A stretch of 64,000 nt of DNA, taken from positions 1 to 64,000 of the forward strand of contig NZ_AXZL01000048.1 of NCBI RefSeq assembly GCF_000485795.1. The letters are read 5' to 3'. Positions 34,729 to 44,379 of this stretch are shown in pieces. The stretch is from Shewanella decolorationis S12. GTDB lineage: Bacteria; Pseudomonadota; Gammaproteobacteria; Enterobacterales; Shewanellaceae. Each line of letters starts with the position of its first letter. Positions within the stretch are counted from its first letter, which is position 1. The notes under the pieces are model-generated. The model did not search any database, was not told the DNA's origin, and saw only the letters and a program-made list of their open reading frames with translations. Both the position numbers and the translations under genes were made by a program.

Positions 34729-37218
34729 CTAGAACTGGCAGCTCGCGGTATCTGGGGTTTGCTTGCCATTGGCATCGTACTTTTTCATACAGCCAGCCTT
34801 ACCCATATCATAGATTTTTTCGTATTTGAGCTTGCCACTGCTGTCGTAGGACTTAAACACACCATGGCTTTTTGGGTTTTCTAAGTGATAGATTTTGCGT
34901 CCCTTAGTCACATGGGAAAAATCCGAGAATCCAGGTTCTTCCTGATAGATCACTCCGTTGATATAGCGCTTGTGCACCACATGTTGCTCATCAATCCGCA
35001 GCATTTCGCTGGCTAACTTACCATTCTGGTCATAACAGACTTTATCCACGGCATAATTGCTGTCGAGATCCTCGATACAACTCACGGCACCGTTATCAAA
35101 ATACTCTCGCTGGATACCACAGCGCGCAATGGCGTTATCCCAGAAATAAGGTTCGCCGTTCCAGGTTTCGCCTTCTTGCTGGCAATAGTTCCACAAACTC
35201 TTTAACTGGCCGTTTGGATAGAAAGTGTAATGGGGGCCAGAAAGACGGTTATTGATAAGATGACCATATTGCACGAGCGAATAGCCGCCGTCGGTGGAAT
35301 ATCGAATGCTTGGGCCATATTCCTTACCCGCTTTATAGGTCTGCAAGGACATTAAGCGACCATTAGAATCGAATCGATATTCTTTATCGACTGACCCATT
35401 GGTGTAATAGCTTAATTCGGATAGGCGGCCGCCGCGATATACACGCTGCTCACCATCCTTAATTGAAGTGGTTTCAGCATTTTTTGAACTTAACACCCCC
35501 TCACAATCGCCTGCGTAGGGCTCTTTTCGCATCATGCATTCATCCTGCGAAGGCTTAAGTTTTACGGCGTCATTAAACTTATACTGACTCAACTCATTCA
35601 GATCGCCGTTAGGCTCGAGCCACATTTGTGGGCCATCTAACTCGCCTTGACGATAGTTAGCAACATTGCTGACGATATTTGGCGCTGAGTACCATAAACT
35701 TTCTCCGTGGAGACGGCCCTTATCGTAATGCTTAAGGGCGAACATAAAATTATCTTTATTGAATAACTTTGCTTCACCTTGGCGTAGACCATTCTCATAG
35801 TTGACTTCGGTCTTATAGAGATAAGTCACTGATTGTATTGTTGTAAAGGCATCATTCGTATCAGGCGTTCGAATATAGACCCAAGTGCCTGAACGTTTAC
35901 CATCGAGGTAGCTGCCTTCACCGGTTTGAAAGCGATAATCCCCTTGGGTGACCTTTTCCACCCAAGCGCCTTGTTTCAGCCCCTTTTTGTATTGGCCTTT
36001 GCTGCCATCGGACTCAAGCCACTCGCCATCTTTTACGCCATTGAGATAAATGCCCTTTTCGGACAACTTCTTCGCGCCTTCGGTGCTGGAATCGTAATCT
36101 GGGGTATAGATTTCACTCGGGCCATCGGGCACGCCCTTATTGTAGTGAATAAAGCCGTAGTTATCGGCGTCATCCATAATGGACTGCAACACCCATTTGC
36201 CCTGTTTCTTACCGTCGAGATACTCGCCTTCCCAGTAGGTTTCACGGCTGTCGGCTTCAATCCACTTACCCACTTGTTTACCCAGCTTATAATCACCGGC
36301 ATACATCACACTGCCATTGCGGGCATCGTAGGCGGCAAAGCGACCATCCAGCTCACCCTGCACATAATGGGCTTCACTGGCAACGCCAGCCCAAGTACTG
36401 CCCATACTCATGAATTCGTAAAAAGGCCCTGTTCGCGGGATTTTTTCGCTGCCATTTTTAAGCCAATCGATGTCGTCGGCCTCGTAGCCAATGGCCACCA
36501 GCATAAAGCTACCATCTTCTTCAACGTAGGCGCTGCGATCAAAGGTTGCCACCAGACTGTATTTTCGTTCACGCCCCTCGGCATCTTTATCGGTGCGAGT
36601 CAGGGGATAGCGCAGCTTGTATTCCACTGCGTTTTTGACATCCGTTGCCGTGCCTTCAGAATTGCGATAGCCAATTAAGGTCGGTTTGAGTTTTGAGGTA
36701 CCATCAAGAATCGCCTTAAGGTCAGGATCTTGGACGCCCTCAGCCTCATAGGTCATGCTGTACTGCTGCGGGGGCAACTGGCTTAATACTTTGCGAACGC
36801 CGCCGACGGTAAAGGTGCTAATGGTGGGTGCGACTTCATCGAGCACTGCTTGCAGGCGCGGCAGTTTAGTCAACTCCTCCCCCTCAAAACCATAACCCCG
36901 TAGATGCTGGCCATCGGCATCCTTGAGCATGACGATCACTTCTTTGGTGCCGCCTTTGTCGAAGTCATAGTAAAACACCGCCACGATTTCGGCGCGGCCG
37001 TAATCGTCAATGCGTACACCTGGCGCATCGCCATAGAGCATTTCGCCCCATACCTGCTGATCTTTTTGATAAAAATTGAGCCATTGGCCATTGGGAAGAT
37101 CCACGGGACCGTGAACCATTTTGTCATATTCCGCCGCAAGTGCAGCAGGAATAACCGCAAACGAAGAAAGCAACACCGCACCAACTGCGGCGCATAAACG
37201 ACGAATCGAAAGTTCCAT
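34729..37218 (-). CDS. Large secreted MORN-like repeat protein
   Basis: An 829-residue protein with a signal peptide (about residues 1-28, PAALAAEYD). Residues about 290-700 contain many MORN/YwqK-type repeats of the form GxWxExDxxxG(Y/E)YxxGxKxGxW, for example GKQVGKWIEAD, DGKKQGKWVLQ and NGVKDGEWLES. A C-terminal segment includes two pairs of cysteines (SLWNYCQQEG, DSNYAVDKVCYDQNG). MORN repeats often bind membranes or proteins; here the protein is periplasmic or surface-exposed by its signal. Many relatives are annotated 'toxin-antitoxin YwqK family antitoxin', a label I would not transfer. It stands alone after a terminator. Confidence 0.8.
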   Translation of the reverse strand: MELSIRRLCAAVGAVLLSSFAVIPAALAAEYDKMVHGPVDLPNGQWLNFYQKDQQVWGEMLYGDAPGVRIDDYGRAEIVAVFYYDFDKGGTKEVIVMLKDADGQHLRGYGFEGEELTKLPRLQAVLDEVAPTISTFTVGGVRKVLSQLPPQQYSMTYEAEGVQDPDLKAILDGTSKLKPTLIGYRNSEGTATDVKNAVEYKLRYPLTRTDKDAEGRERKYSLVATFDRSAYVEEDGSFMLVAIGYEADDIDWLKNGSEKIPRTGPFYEFMSMGSTWAGVASEAHYVQGELDGRFAAYDARNGSVMYAGDYKLGKQVGKWIEADSRETYWEGEYLDGKKQGKWVLQSIMDDADNYGFIHYNKGVPDGPSEIYTPDYDSSTEGAKKLSEKGIYLNGVKDGEWLESDGSKGQYKKGLKQGAWVEKVTQGDYRFQTGEGSYLDGKRSGTWVYIRTPDTNDAFTTIQSVTYLYKTEVNYENGLRQGEAKLFNKDNFMFALKHYDKGRLHGESLWYSAPNIVSNVANYRQGELDGPQMWLEPNGDLNELSQYKFNDAVKLKPSQDECMMRKEPYAGDCEGVLSSKNAETTSIKDGEQRVYRGGRLSELSYYTNGSVDKEYRFDSNGRLMSLQTYKAGKEYGPSIRYSTDGGYSLVQYGHLINNRLSGPHYTFYPNGQLKSLWNYCQQEGETWNGEPYFWDNAIARCGIQREYFDNGAVSCIEDLDSNYAVDKVCYDQNGKLASEMLRIDEQHVVHKRYINGVIYQEEPGFSDFSHVTKGRKIYHLENPKSHGVFKSYDSSGKLKYEKIYDMGKAGCMKKYDANGKQTPDTASCQF

Positions 37219-37311
37219 TTAACTATCCTTTACACCGACACCTTGCGCCTCGTGCGCACCAGTAAGCGGGGCGAATTTTAAGCGAAGTCCGCTGCTTCAG
37301 GAAGTGGCAAA

Positions 37312-37340
37312 CACAAAAAAGGCCGCAAAGCGGCCTTTTA
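37312..37340 (-). terminator. Terminator downstream of acyl-CoA ligase gene
   Basis: GGCCGC (37321-37326) and GCGGCC (37330-37335), flanked by A and T tracts, give a stem that read leftward ends GCGGCCTTTTTTGTGTT. It lies about 20-45 bases after the ligase stop. Confidence 0.88.
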
Positions 37341-37358
37341 AGATCAAAGCTTTAACAA

Positions 37359-39152
37359 TCAATTATTGTACATAGCATTAATTTCATGGGCGTACTTGTG
37401 GTAAATCATTTTGCGGCGCAATTTCAGCGTCGGCGTGATTAATCCCGCCTCCATCGAAAAGGCTTCGGGCAGCAGGGTAAACTTTTTGATTTGCTCAAAC
37501 CCCGCCAACTCTTGCTGCAAATGCTTTAAACGCTGCTCGAAATGCTCAACAACATGGCTGTGACGCAGCAGCTCGATAGGTGACTCGTATTTCAAGCCCT
37601 TATCCTTAGCCCAGGCTTCGAGGGATTCAAAGGCTGGCACAATCAGCGCCGTCACATAGTTACGGGCATCGGCAATCACAGCTACTTGTTCGATAAAGGG
37701 GCAACGGCCCACAGTGCCTTCAACCCGCTGCGGCGCAATGTATTTACCGTTAGAGGTTTTCATTAACTCTTTAATGCGGTCGGTAATAAATAAATTACCA
37801 TTGGCATCGAGTCGCCCTGCATCGCCCGTCTTTAACCAGCCATCTTCGAAGGCAGCTGCGGTATCTTCAGGGCGATTGTAATAACCGCGCATCACAGTAT
37901 CACCACGGACTAAGATTTCATCGTCCTTACCCAGCTTAATTTGGATTTCGGGTAAGACTTTACCGTTTGATCCTGCAACTCGGTTATCTAGGGTATTACA
38001 GGTCACAGTAGCGTTGGTTTCCGTCATGCCGTAACCGCAAAGCACTGGAATACCAATGGCATGGAAGAAAGACGCTACATTTAAATCGAGTGCAGCACCA
38101 CCGCAGGGCATAAACTTTAACCGTCCACCGAGTACAGCCTGCAACTTGCTGTAAACCAGTTTGTTCGCCAAACGCCATTGCAAGGATAACCACAAACCGC
38201 CCTTAGCGCTGCCTTGGCCCACTTCAAACTGACGCTCACCAACACCCATAGCCCAGGCGAACAATTTTTTACGGCCTTCGGCGGATTTAGCGACCTTATC
38301 CTGCACGGCGCTGTATACCTTCTCGAGGAAACGCGGCACCACGCACAGGGTATGCGGACGCACGGCGCTGATGGCCTCTTTCACTCTTTGAGTATTTTGC
38401 AGATACACATTGTGGCCGCCACGGCACAGCACGTAGAAGCTCCAACCACGCTCAAACACATGGCTGAGCGGTAGGAAAGCCAAAGACACATCGCCGGTTT
38501 TGAAAGGCAAAATCTGATCGTGCTGACGCACAGTCGAGGCCATATTGCGGTAATCCAGCATCACGCCCTTAGGGTCGCCGGTGGTACCAGAGGTATAAAT
38601 CAGAGTTAACAAATCATCGAGATTAGCGTCTTTTAAGCGCTGCTCAAGTTCAGCACTCTGGTCATATTCTTTGGCTAACAAGCTGTCTAAATGCTGATGT
38701 TGGGCAATGTCTTTCGCCAGATCAACACTCGCGTCGAACACAATCACATGCTCTAGGGTCGGACACTGTTTTTGCAACTCACAGGCCAGCGCATATTGCT
38801 TGGCGTCGTCGACAAAAATCACCTTGGCCGCCGCATCATTAATGATAAAGCTGGCTTGCTCTAAGGTGCTGGTTGGGTAGATAGGTACTACAATGGCACG
38901 GCTTTTCAGAATGCCGATATCAGCACAGGTCCATTGAGGACAGTTTTGCGACAGGATCACACAACGGTCTTGCACTTGTACGCCAAGTTCAATCAACACC
39001 TGTGCAATTTTATGGCTGATTTGATCGAATGCCTGCCAACTGACTTGATGCCAAGGTGCAGCCATTTCAAAACCTTCCAGCGCAATAGCCTCCTTTAATG
39101 ACTGGCTTTGCTGCTGTAATAGTCGAATTACGTGATATTGTTCCAGCGACAT
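37359..39152 (-). CDS. Long-chain acyl-CoA synthetase (AMP-dependent ligase)
   Basis: A 597-residue AMP-forming ligase from ATG 39152, which has AGGTGAG seven bases upstream; upstream codons would add 36 residues. The P-loop-like motif LIYTSGTTGDPKGVMLDY is complete. The adenylate motif is GYGMTETNATVTCN, and WLKTGDAGRLDANGNLFITDRIKELMKTSNGKYI is the hinge and C-terminal catalytic region, placing it in the long-chain FadD/ACSL-like 'AMP-dependent synthetase/ligase' group rather than acetyl-CoA synthetase. It activates fatty acids to acyl-CoA for degradation or lipid use. No FadR site was identified. Confidence 0.92.
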   Translation of the reverse strand: MSLEQYHVIRLLQQQSQSLKEAIALEGFEMAAPWHQVSWQAFDQISHKIAQVLIELGVQVQDRCVILSQNCPQWTCADIGILKSRAIVVPIYPTSTLEQASFIINDAAAKVIFVDDAKQYALACELQKQCPTLEHVIVFDASVDLAKDIAQHQHLDSLLAKEYDQSAELEQRLKDANLDDLLTLIYTSGTTGDPKGVMLDYRNMASTVRQHDQILPFKTGDVSLAFLPLSHVFERGWSFYVLCRGGHNVYLQNTQRVKEAISAVRPHTLCVVPRFLEKVYSAVQDKVAKSAEGRKKLFAWAMGVGERQFEVGQGSAKGGLWLSLQWRLANKLVYSKLQAVLGGRLKFMPCGGAALDLNVASFFHAIGIPVLCGYGMTETNATVTCNTLDNRVAGSNGKVLPEIQIKLGKDDEILVRGDTVMRGYYNRPEDTAAAFEDGWLKTGDAGRLDANGNLFITDRIKELMKTSNGKYIAPQRVEGTVGRCPFIEQVAVIADARNYVTALIVPAFESLEAWAKDKGLKYESPIELLRHSHVVEHFEQRLKHLQQELAGFEQIKKFTLLPEAFSMEAGLITPTLKLRRKMIYHKYAHEINAMYNN

Positions 39153-39280
39153 GAATGACTCACCTTTTAGCTTACAAGTGTACCGCTTTTGCGGCATTCT
39201 ACCTGAAGGCAAGCCAAAAACTAAGAGTTTTTGCTCTAATCTTGTGCAAATGTCGCCCAAATCACGCCATTTCAGCGCAA

Positions 39281-40591
39281 TTAGAGCCCGGTAATGTCGC
39301 CCTGCCAGAGCTTTTTACTACCCCAAAACAGTGCCATTTGTCCAAGGATCAGCAGTAACAAGTCACCCAACAACCAATGAAATAGACTGCCATCATGTTG
39401 CAGCGCTGCAAGACTAATCGACACCCATAGCGAATGCCCCAGCACCACCAGCATGGTCAGGCTCACCTGTAATACTCGGCGGCATAGGCAGCCTAAACCT
39501 AACACTAAAGCGCAGGCCCAATAAGTGCTCATGACTAAGTGTGCCAGCAGAGGCAAGCTCAAATCACCATCGAGCCAAGTAATAAACAGACTACAGCACA
39601 AAATGCCTATGCCGATGAAAAACAGTAATCGTTGCTGCCCACGGGCAAAGGCTTTAACTAATCCTGCGCGACCATCAAAGCCCGGCATTAATAAGAGCAA
39701 TTCTGTCGCCCGAGAGCGCTGTACTCGGCTCCAGTGTACTAGCGAGCAACTAATTACACTAAACTGCGCCAACAGCAGTAATACTGGAAAATCCCAATGC
39801 AGCTCGTGGGAGGCGATCCCAAGCCCGATGGTTAACACGGGGAGCAACAGCAGTAATACGGTCAGCATAGGACCGATAAAGAAGTTCACCGGATGCAGGT
39901 AGCGCTCTAATCGGCTCAAGATCCGCATCGATTGCAGACTCGGCAACCAAAACCAGCCCATCTCGAGTCCATTGAGGTACACGCTGCGCGCCTCCACCCG
40001 CCAAGGTAACACTAGGCATCGGCGCCAAATCAGTACTACAAACACAAACAGCACTATGATGCTCAGCCACAATGGAACTTGCTCGGCCAAGGTGCTAGAA
40101 AACGGCACTAAGATAAACAGTAAAAATGAGCTGTAAAACCACTGGGTTTGCAACAGACACAGCAGAATAAAGCCTAGACTTATCCCCTGCGCAAACACCA
40201 GTAACGACAGGCTCGAGGTAAAGTCATACAACACACAAAGTAGCACGGCTAAGCTAAACACACCGATAAGCATCACTTCGCATTGAATAAACACATTTTG
40301 TCGATAACGGGGAATCAATATCGAGCACTCATTGGCCATCAAACGAATAAGCTGCCAAGCCACGGCCGCCGAAGTCGAGACGATAGCCATGGCAATGAAG
40401 ATGTCGAAACTCTCTTTCTGCCCCGCCCATCCCGCTAAGATACTCAGCACCAAGCCAAATATACCTGTGCCGAGAAAACTCACACTGCCAACATCAAACA
40501 ACCACAGACGCAGCATGCCGTTAAAGGGATTAATCGAATGGTGCGTCCCCAGTTTTTCAGGTACTTGAACTAAGGGTTTAGCTGAACTCAT
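39281..40591 (-). CDS. ABC transporter permease (ABC-2-like), YtrA-linked
   Basis: A 436-residue membrane protein with about ten hydrophobic helices (such as FLGTGIFGLVLSILAGWAG and NFFIGPMLTVLLLLLPVLTIG). It overlaps the ATPase gene by four bases and is the last gene of the gntR-ATPase-permease unit. Its helices do not resemble the canonical ABC-2 permease strongly, as is common in the YtrA-associated systems. Substrate is unknown; efflux or cell-envelope stress functions are typical of YtrABC-like sets. Confidence 0.78.
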   Translation of the reverse strand: MSSAKPLVQVPEKLGTHHSINPFNGMLRLWLFDVGSVSFLGTGIFGLVLSILAGWAGQKESFDIFIAMAIVSTSAAVAWQLIRLMANECSILIPRYRQNVFIQCEVMLIGVFSLAVLLCVLYDFTSSLSLLVFAQGISLGFILLCLLQTQWFYSSFLLFILVPFSSTLAEQVPLWLSIIVLFVFVVLIWRRCLVLPWRVEARSVYLNGLEMGWFWLPSLQSMRILSRLERYLHPVNFFIGPMLTVLLLLLPVLTIGLGIASHELHWDFPVLLLLAQFSVISCSLVHWSRVQRSRATELLLLMPGFDGRAGLVKAFARGQQRLLFFIGIGILCCSLFITWLDGDLSLPLLAHLVMSTYWACALVLGLGCLCRRVLQVSLTMLVVLGHSLWVSISLAALQHDGSLFHWLLGDLLLLILGQMALFWGSKKLWQGDITGL

Positions 40592-41451
40592 TTGTGCAGC
40601 TCCACAAAGAGTTGCTCCAAATTCAGCGCCTCACTGCGCAGCACACCAGGGAGATTAAGCTCAATATTACCCCTGTCCACCAGCATAGAATCACCATCGC
40701 GGCTGAGGATACGCACCTGTTCCGGCAGCTCGGCGCCGTCCGCGAGCTTAACGAGTCGCACCTCTTCCCGCAGGGCATCTATCTCCTTAAACAACACTAG
40801 CTCGCCCTGTTTAATCAGGGCGACATGGCTTGCGACCCGTTCTAAATCAGAGGTGATATGGGATGAAAACAACACGGCCGAGCCGGATTCGAGGGCCAGG
40901 TCGAACAAATCGACCATAAACTTGCGTCTGACTATTGGGTCGAGGCTGGCCACGGGCTCATCGAGGATCAGCAACTCAGGGCGATAGGCCATGGCCATGA
41001 TCAAGGCTAAGGATTGGCGCTGACCAACGGACAGGCGTTGCACCTGTTGAGTCACATCTAATTCGAAGCGGGCGAGCCAATCCTGCTCTAACTGCATGTC
41101 CCAGTGGGGATAAAAACTGCGGTGCAAATCGAGGGCGCGCTCAACAGTAAAACCTTCATAACCAAAGGGTTGCTGCGGCACATAGCCTAGGCGTTCCTTC
41201 GCCGCCGAGGAGAGCTGCTCCGGCGTTTCACCTAAGGTGCGGATTTCACCCGAATCCGGCGAGAGGATCCCCAGAGCACAGCGCATTAGGGTCGATTTGC
41301 CCGCACCGTTTTGTCCCAATAACCCCACAACCATACCGGCAGATAAACGTAAGGTCAGATCCTTGAGTGCACGTTTTTCACTGGCACCTTTGCCACGAAA
41401 TACTTTGTTTACATTAGAAAACTCAAGTATTGGGGAAAACTCTTGATCCAT
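40588..41451 (-). CDS. ABC transporter ATP-binding protein, YtrA-linked
   Basis: A 287-residue ATPase with Walker A GLLGQNGAGKSTLMRC, signature LSVGQRQSLALIMAMAYRP and Walker B LLILDEPVASLD, followed by the switch histidine in LFSSHITSDLERVA. The C-terminal 70 residues form the small extra domain common in ABC-2 exporter ATPases. It starts 30 bp after the gntR gene and overlaps the permease by four bases. Confidence 0.93.
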   Translation of the reverse strand: MDQEFSPILEFSNVNKVFRGKGASEKRALKDLTLRLSAGMVVGLLGQNGAGKSTLMRCALGILSPDSGEIRTLGETPEQLSSAAKERLGYVPQQPFGYEGFTVERALDLHRSFYPHWDMQLEQDWLARFELDVTQQVQRLSVGQRQSLALIMAMAYRPELLILDEPVASLDPIVRRKFMVDLFDLALESGSAVLFSSHITSDLERVASHVALIKQGELVLFKEIDALREEVRLVKLADGAELPEQVRILSRDGDSMLVDRGNIELNLPGVLRSEALNLEQLFVELHK

Positions 41452-41481
41452 CGAATTGCATCCTTTTTATTCTCGTTTTAG

Positions 41482-41853
41482 CTAGGCTTGCCAACGTTCA
41501 TTAATCAATTGCAGTAACTCGGGCAGACTCACGCCCAATTGTTTTGCCTGAGTCAGCAAGGCATCTAATTGCGGCTCAAGCAGACTCACGCCCGACTCCA
41601 TCGCCTCACTACGGGCGGCAACCCGAGTCGCCTGACCACGGCGGCGCTCTAACCAGCCTTGGTCAACAAGTTGCTGAATCGCGCGGGAGACCGTCATGGG
41701 GTTAACCGCGAGAAATTCCGCAATTTGACGCACTGAGGGCAATACGTCTTCCTCTTGCAGTTGGCCGCCCACAATCAAGCGCACGATTTGCTCGTGTAAT
41801 TGCTTGTAAATTGGCTCACCACTGCTGGGGTTGACATTTAAAAGTTCTAACAT
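41482..41853 (-). CDS. YtrA-subfamily GntR transcriptional regulator
   Basis: A 123-residue GntR regulator of the short YtrA type, with an N-terminal winged helix (QLHEQIVRLIVGGQLQEEDVLPSVRQIAEFLAVNPMTVSRAIQQL) and only about 45 residues after it, too short for an effector domain. YtrA regulators control ABC transporters encoded beside them, as here. The divergent spacer to the hydrolase gene holds a TGTATTAATACA palindrome, the likely operator. Confidence 0.92.
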   Translation of the reverse strand: MLELLNVNPSSGEPIYKQLHEQIVRLIVGGQLQEEDVLPSVRQIAEFLAVNPMTVSRAIQQLVDQGWLERRRGQATRVAARSEAMESGVSLLEPQLDALLTQAKQLGVSLPELLQLINERWQA

Positions 41854-41867
41854 TAGTCTTTACACAC

Positions 41868-41879
41868 TGTATTAATACA
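41868..41879. promoter_or_regulatory. Likely YtrA-type operator in divergent spacer
   Basis: TGTATTAATACA is a perfect 12-bp palindrome, followed by two direct GATACAC repeats at 41882-41896. It lies 15 bases upstream of the gntR start and about 67 bases upstream of the hydrolase start, so one site could control both divergent units. Confidence 0.65.
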
Positions 41880-41945
41880 TTGATACACCGATACACTGTA
41901 TTTAAAGTATCACACTCATCCTGAAATGCAAAAAGGAAAGCGCTC

Positions 41946-43553
41946 ATGAGATATAGCATGACCCACAGGAAGTCCCATAATGCCAGCGCTCGCTTTGCGA
42001 TTAAGCGCTCAGAAAACCGTTGGCTCAAGGGCACACAAGGACACAAGCTCTTAGGCCTGAGTGCACTAATGCTCGCCATCTGCAGTTCTGTTACTTGGGC
42101 AAGCGACAATGCTGTTAACCCTATTCCCCCTACAAATACCTGTTATGTAGAAGGTGTATCGGACCGTTTAAACTGCGGCTTTGTGACTGTCCCCGAAAAC
42201 CCTAACAAGCCGGATGGCGAACAGATCCAAGTGCATTATGTGGTCCTGCCCGCGGTAAAAAACGTCAATCATGAAGAAGCATTGCTGGCGATAGCAGGCG
42301 GCCCAGGTCAATCGGCCATCGATAACGCGGCAAGCTTTGATAGCATGCTGAATAAAGTACGTCAGCAGCGGGATATTTTGCTTATTGATCAACGCGGTAC
42401 TGGCCGCTCCAATGTGCTCAATTGTGACGCTGGCCCACAATCGCCACTGTCCTTCGACGATGATAATGTCGATACCTTGGCCGAAGCGCAAAAATGCCGC
42501 GATCAATTCCCCGATACTGATGTCACCCAATACGGCAGCCTTAATGCCGTCAAAGACTTCGAGGCCGTACGCGCCCATTTAGGCTACAAAAAGCTGCACC
42601 TCTACGGTATTTCCTACGGCACGCGTATGGCGCAGCTCTATATGCGTTTGTATCCCGAGCATTTAGCCACTGTCACCTTAGACGGCATAGTGCCAATGCA
42701 GCAGAGCGTATTAGAAATCGGCTCGGCAATTGAGCGCGGCTTTGACTTACTGTTTAAAGATTGCCAAGAAACCGCAGCCTGCCATGCCGAGTTTCCAGAG
42801 CTCAAAGCCGAGTTTGACCAAGTGGTTGCAAGACTGACCGAAGGGCCAGTAATGGAGCAAGTACACGACCCCGTCACGGGTGAAAAGTCCTTACTCACGC
42901 TCACCCGTGCGAAGTTTTACGGCGCGATCAGAATGGCGTTATATCAAACCAATGTGCGTGCCTTAGTGCCCCATGCAATTCATCAGGCCGCCAAAGAAAA
43001 CTATCAACCGTTACTCGGATTGTATGCCTTAACTACCGATGGTGCAGGCATGGCGATGGGCATGCACGCCTCAGTCGTCTGCGGTGAAGACATACATCGC
43101 ATCACCCCTGCGATGCGCGAACAGGCCAAAACCTCCTATGTAGGCAAAACCATGCTCGAAAGCTTAGAGGCATCGTGTTCAGTGTGGAAGGTGCCGCCCG
43201 TCGATGCCAGCTTTAGCGAACCTATCAAGAGCGATATCCCAACCCTGTTGCTATCGGGCGAAATTGATCCAGCAACCCCACCGAGCTGGGGAGAACTGGC
43301 GATGGAAAAACTCACCAACGCTAAACACTTTGTCGCACCTTATGCTACCCATGGTGTGGCCTATCAGTCCTGCGCCAATAACCTAGTCGCCGAGTTAGTA
43401 CGTACTGGTTCGGTTAAAGATCTCGATGGTGAATGTTTGAAGAAGGATGTGCGCCGTAGCTTCTATTTAAATGCCAGCTCGGTTGAGCCACTCGCGACCG
43501 AAGATGCAACCCACTCTTCCAAAGATAAGCCCAGCACTGGAGCCAAGGAGTAA
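41946..43553 (+). CDS. Exported alpha/beta hydrolase with TAP-like C-terminal domain
   Basis: A 535-residue secreted hydrolase. The signal sequence is preceded by a long basic N-terminus; hydrophobic core GLSALMLAICSSVTWA at residues 37-52. The oxyanion block GGPGQS is at 118-123, the nucleophile elbow GISYGT puts Ser223 in place, and the TAP-like C-terminal part has the acid and histidine regions LLSGEIDPATPP and YATHGVAYQ. Such proteins resemble Streptomyces tripeptidyl aminopeptidase-like hydrolases. AGGAAAG precedes the ATG. It ends three bases before the NatA-like ATPase, in one operon. Confidence 0.88.
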   Translation: MRYSMTHRKSHNASARFAIKRSENRWLKGTQGHKLLGLSALMLAICSSVTWASDNAVNPIPPTNTCYVEGVSDRLNCGFVTVPENPNKPDGEQIQVHYVVLPAVKNVNHEEALLAIAGGPGQSAIDNAASFDSMLNKVRQQRDILLIDQRGTGRSNVLNCDAGPQSPLSFDDDNVDTLAEAQKCRDQFPDTDVTQYGSLNAVKDFEAVRAHLGYKKLHLYGISYGTRMAQLYMRLYPEHLATVTLDGIVPMQQSVLEIGSAIERGFDLLFKDCQETAACHAEFPELKAEFDQVVARLTEGPVMEQVHDPVTGEKSLLTLTRAKFYGAIRMALYQTNVRALVPHAIHQAAKENYQPLLGLYALTTDGAGMAMGMHASVVCGEDIHRITPAMREQAKTSYVGKTMLESLEASCSVWKVPPVDASFSEPIKSDIPTLLLSGEIDPATPPSWGELAMEKLTNAKHFVAPYATHGVAYQSCANNLVAELVRTGSVKDLDGECLKKDVRRSFYLNASSVEPLATEDATHSSKDKPSTGAKE

Positions 43554-43556
43554 GTC

Positions 43557-44291
43557 ATGATCAAAGTATCCCATCTTTCTAAGCGCATCGGCGAAGTGCA
43601 GGCCTTAAACGATTTGAGCTTCGTGGCCGAAAACGGCCAGATCACCGGCCTACTCGGCCCTAATGGCGCGGGTAAAACCACCTGTTTGCGCACAATTTTC
43701 GGTCTGTTAAAACCCGATACTGGCACGGCTGAAATTGAAGGTATCGACGTTGCCATCGACCCGATTGGTGCTAAGCAGCAATTAGGATTATTCCCCGACC
43801 CGTTCGGCCTGTACGAGCGCTTAACACCGCGGGAATATATCCGTTACTTTGCCGAACTTAGCGGCTTATCCGCGAGCGATGCCAAGGCGGCCACCGACAA
43901 TGTCATCGCCAAACTGCGCCTCGAAGATATCAGCGATCGCCGCTGTAAAGGCTTCTCCCAAGGGCAACGAATGAAAACCGCCCTCGCCCAAGCCATAGTC
44001 CACAGCCCGAGCAATATTATCCTCGACGAGCCGACCCGTGGACTCGATGTGATGAGCACTCGCTTGCTGCGCGATATTCTTATCGACCTTAAGAATCAAG
44101 GGCATTGCGTGCTGTTTTCCAGCCATGTGATGCAGGAAGTCGCGGCCTTGTGCGACCAAGTGATCGTGATGGCGCAGGGCCGAGTGGTCGCCATCGGCAG
44201 TCCAGAGCAACTCTGCGCGCAAACGGGTAAGGCCTCACTCGAAGATGCCTTTATCCAGCTGATCGGCACCGATGAGGGCATTGCCGCATGA
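43557..44291 (+). CDS. natA: NatA-like ABC transporter ATP-binding protein
   Basis: A 244-residue ATPase with Walker A GLLGPNGAGKTTCLR, signature FSQGQRMKTALAQAIVH and Walker B NIILDEPTRGLDVMS, close to the NatA group of ABC-2 exporters, which in Bacillus expel sodium. It follows the hydrolase by three bases and precedes the permease by 88 bp. The symbol reflects family similarity; sodium export is not shown. Confidence 0.87.
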   Translation: MIKVSHLSKRIGEVQALNDLSFVAENGQITGLLGPNGAGKTTCLRTIFGLLKPDTGTAEIEGIDVAIDPIGAKQQLGLFPDPFGLYERLTPREYIRYFAELSGLSASDAKAATDNVIAKLRLEDISDRRCKGFSQGQRMKTALAQAIVHSPSNIILDEPTRGLDVMSTRLLRDILIDLKNQGHCVLFSSHVMQEVAALCDQVIVMAQGRVVAIGSPEQLCAQTGKASLEDAFIQLIGTDEGIAA

Positions 44292-44379
44292 TGACTCACA
44301 GCATTAACGCTCACACAAATTGCGATAACACCTGCTTCGACCTAATGGCGAACAGACAAACTTGGGATAAGGAATAATC

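Noticed and set aside
35926..36678. 250-residue plus-strand ORF within the MORN-like gene.
   Set aside because: It is the complement of a well-supported repeat protein with a signal peptide. It has no ribosome-binding site or recognisable domain, and long antisense frames are expected opposite biased codons.
34729..37218. Calling the MORN-like gene a toxin-antitoxin antitoxin (YwqK label).
   Set aside because: It has a signal peptide, is 829 residues and has no adjacent toxin gene; the label rests on repeat similarity only.
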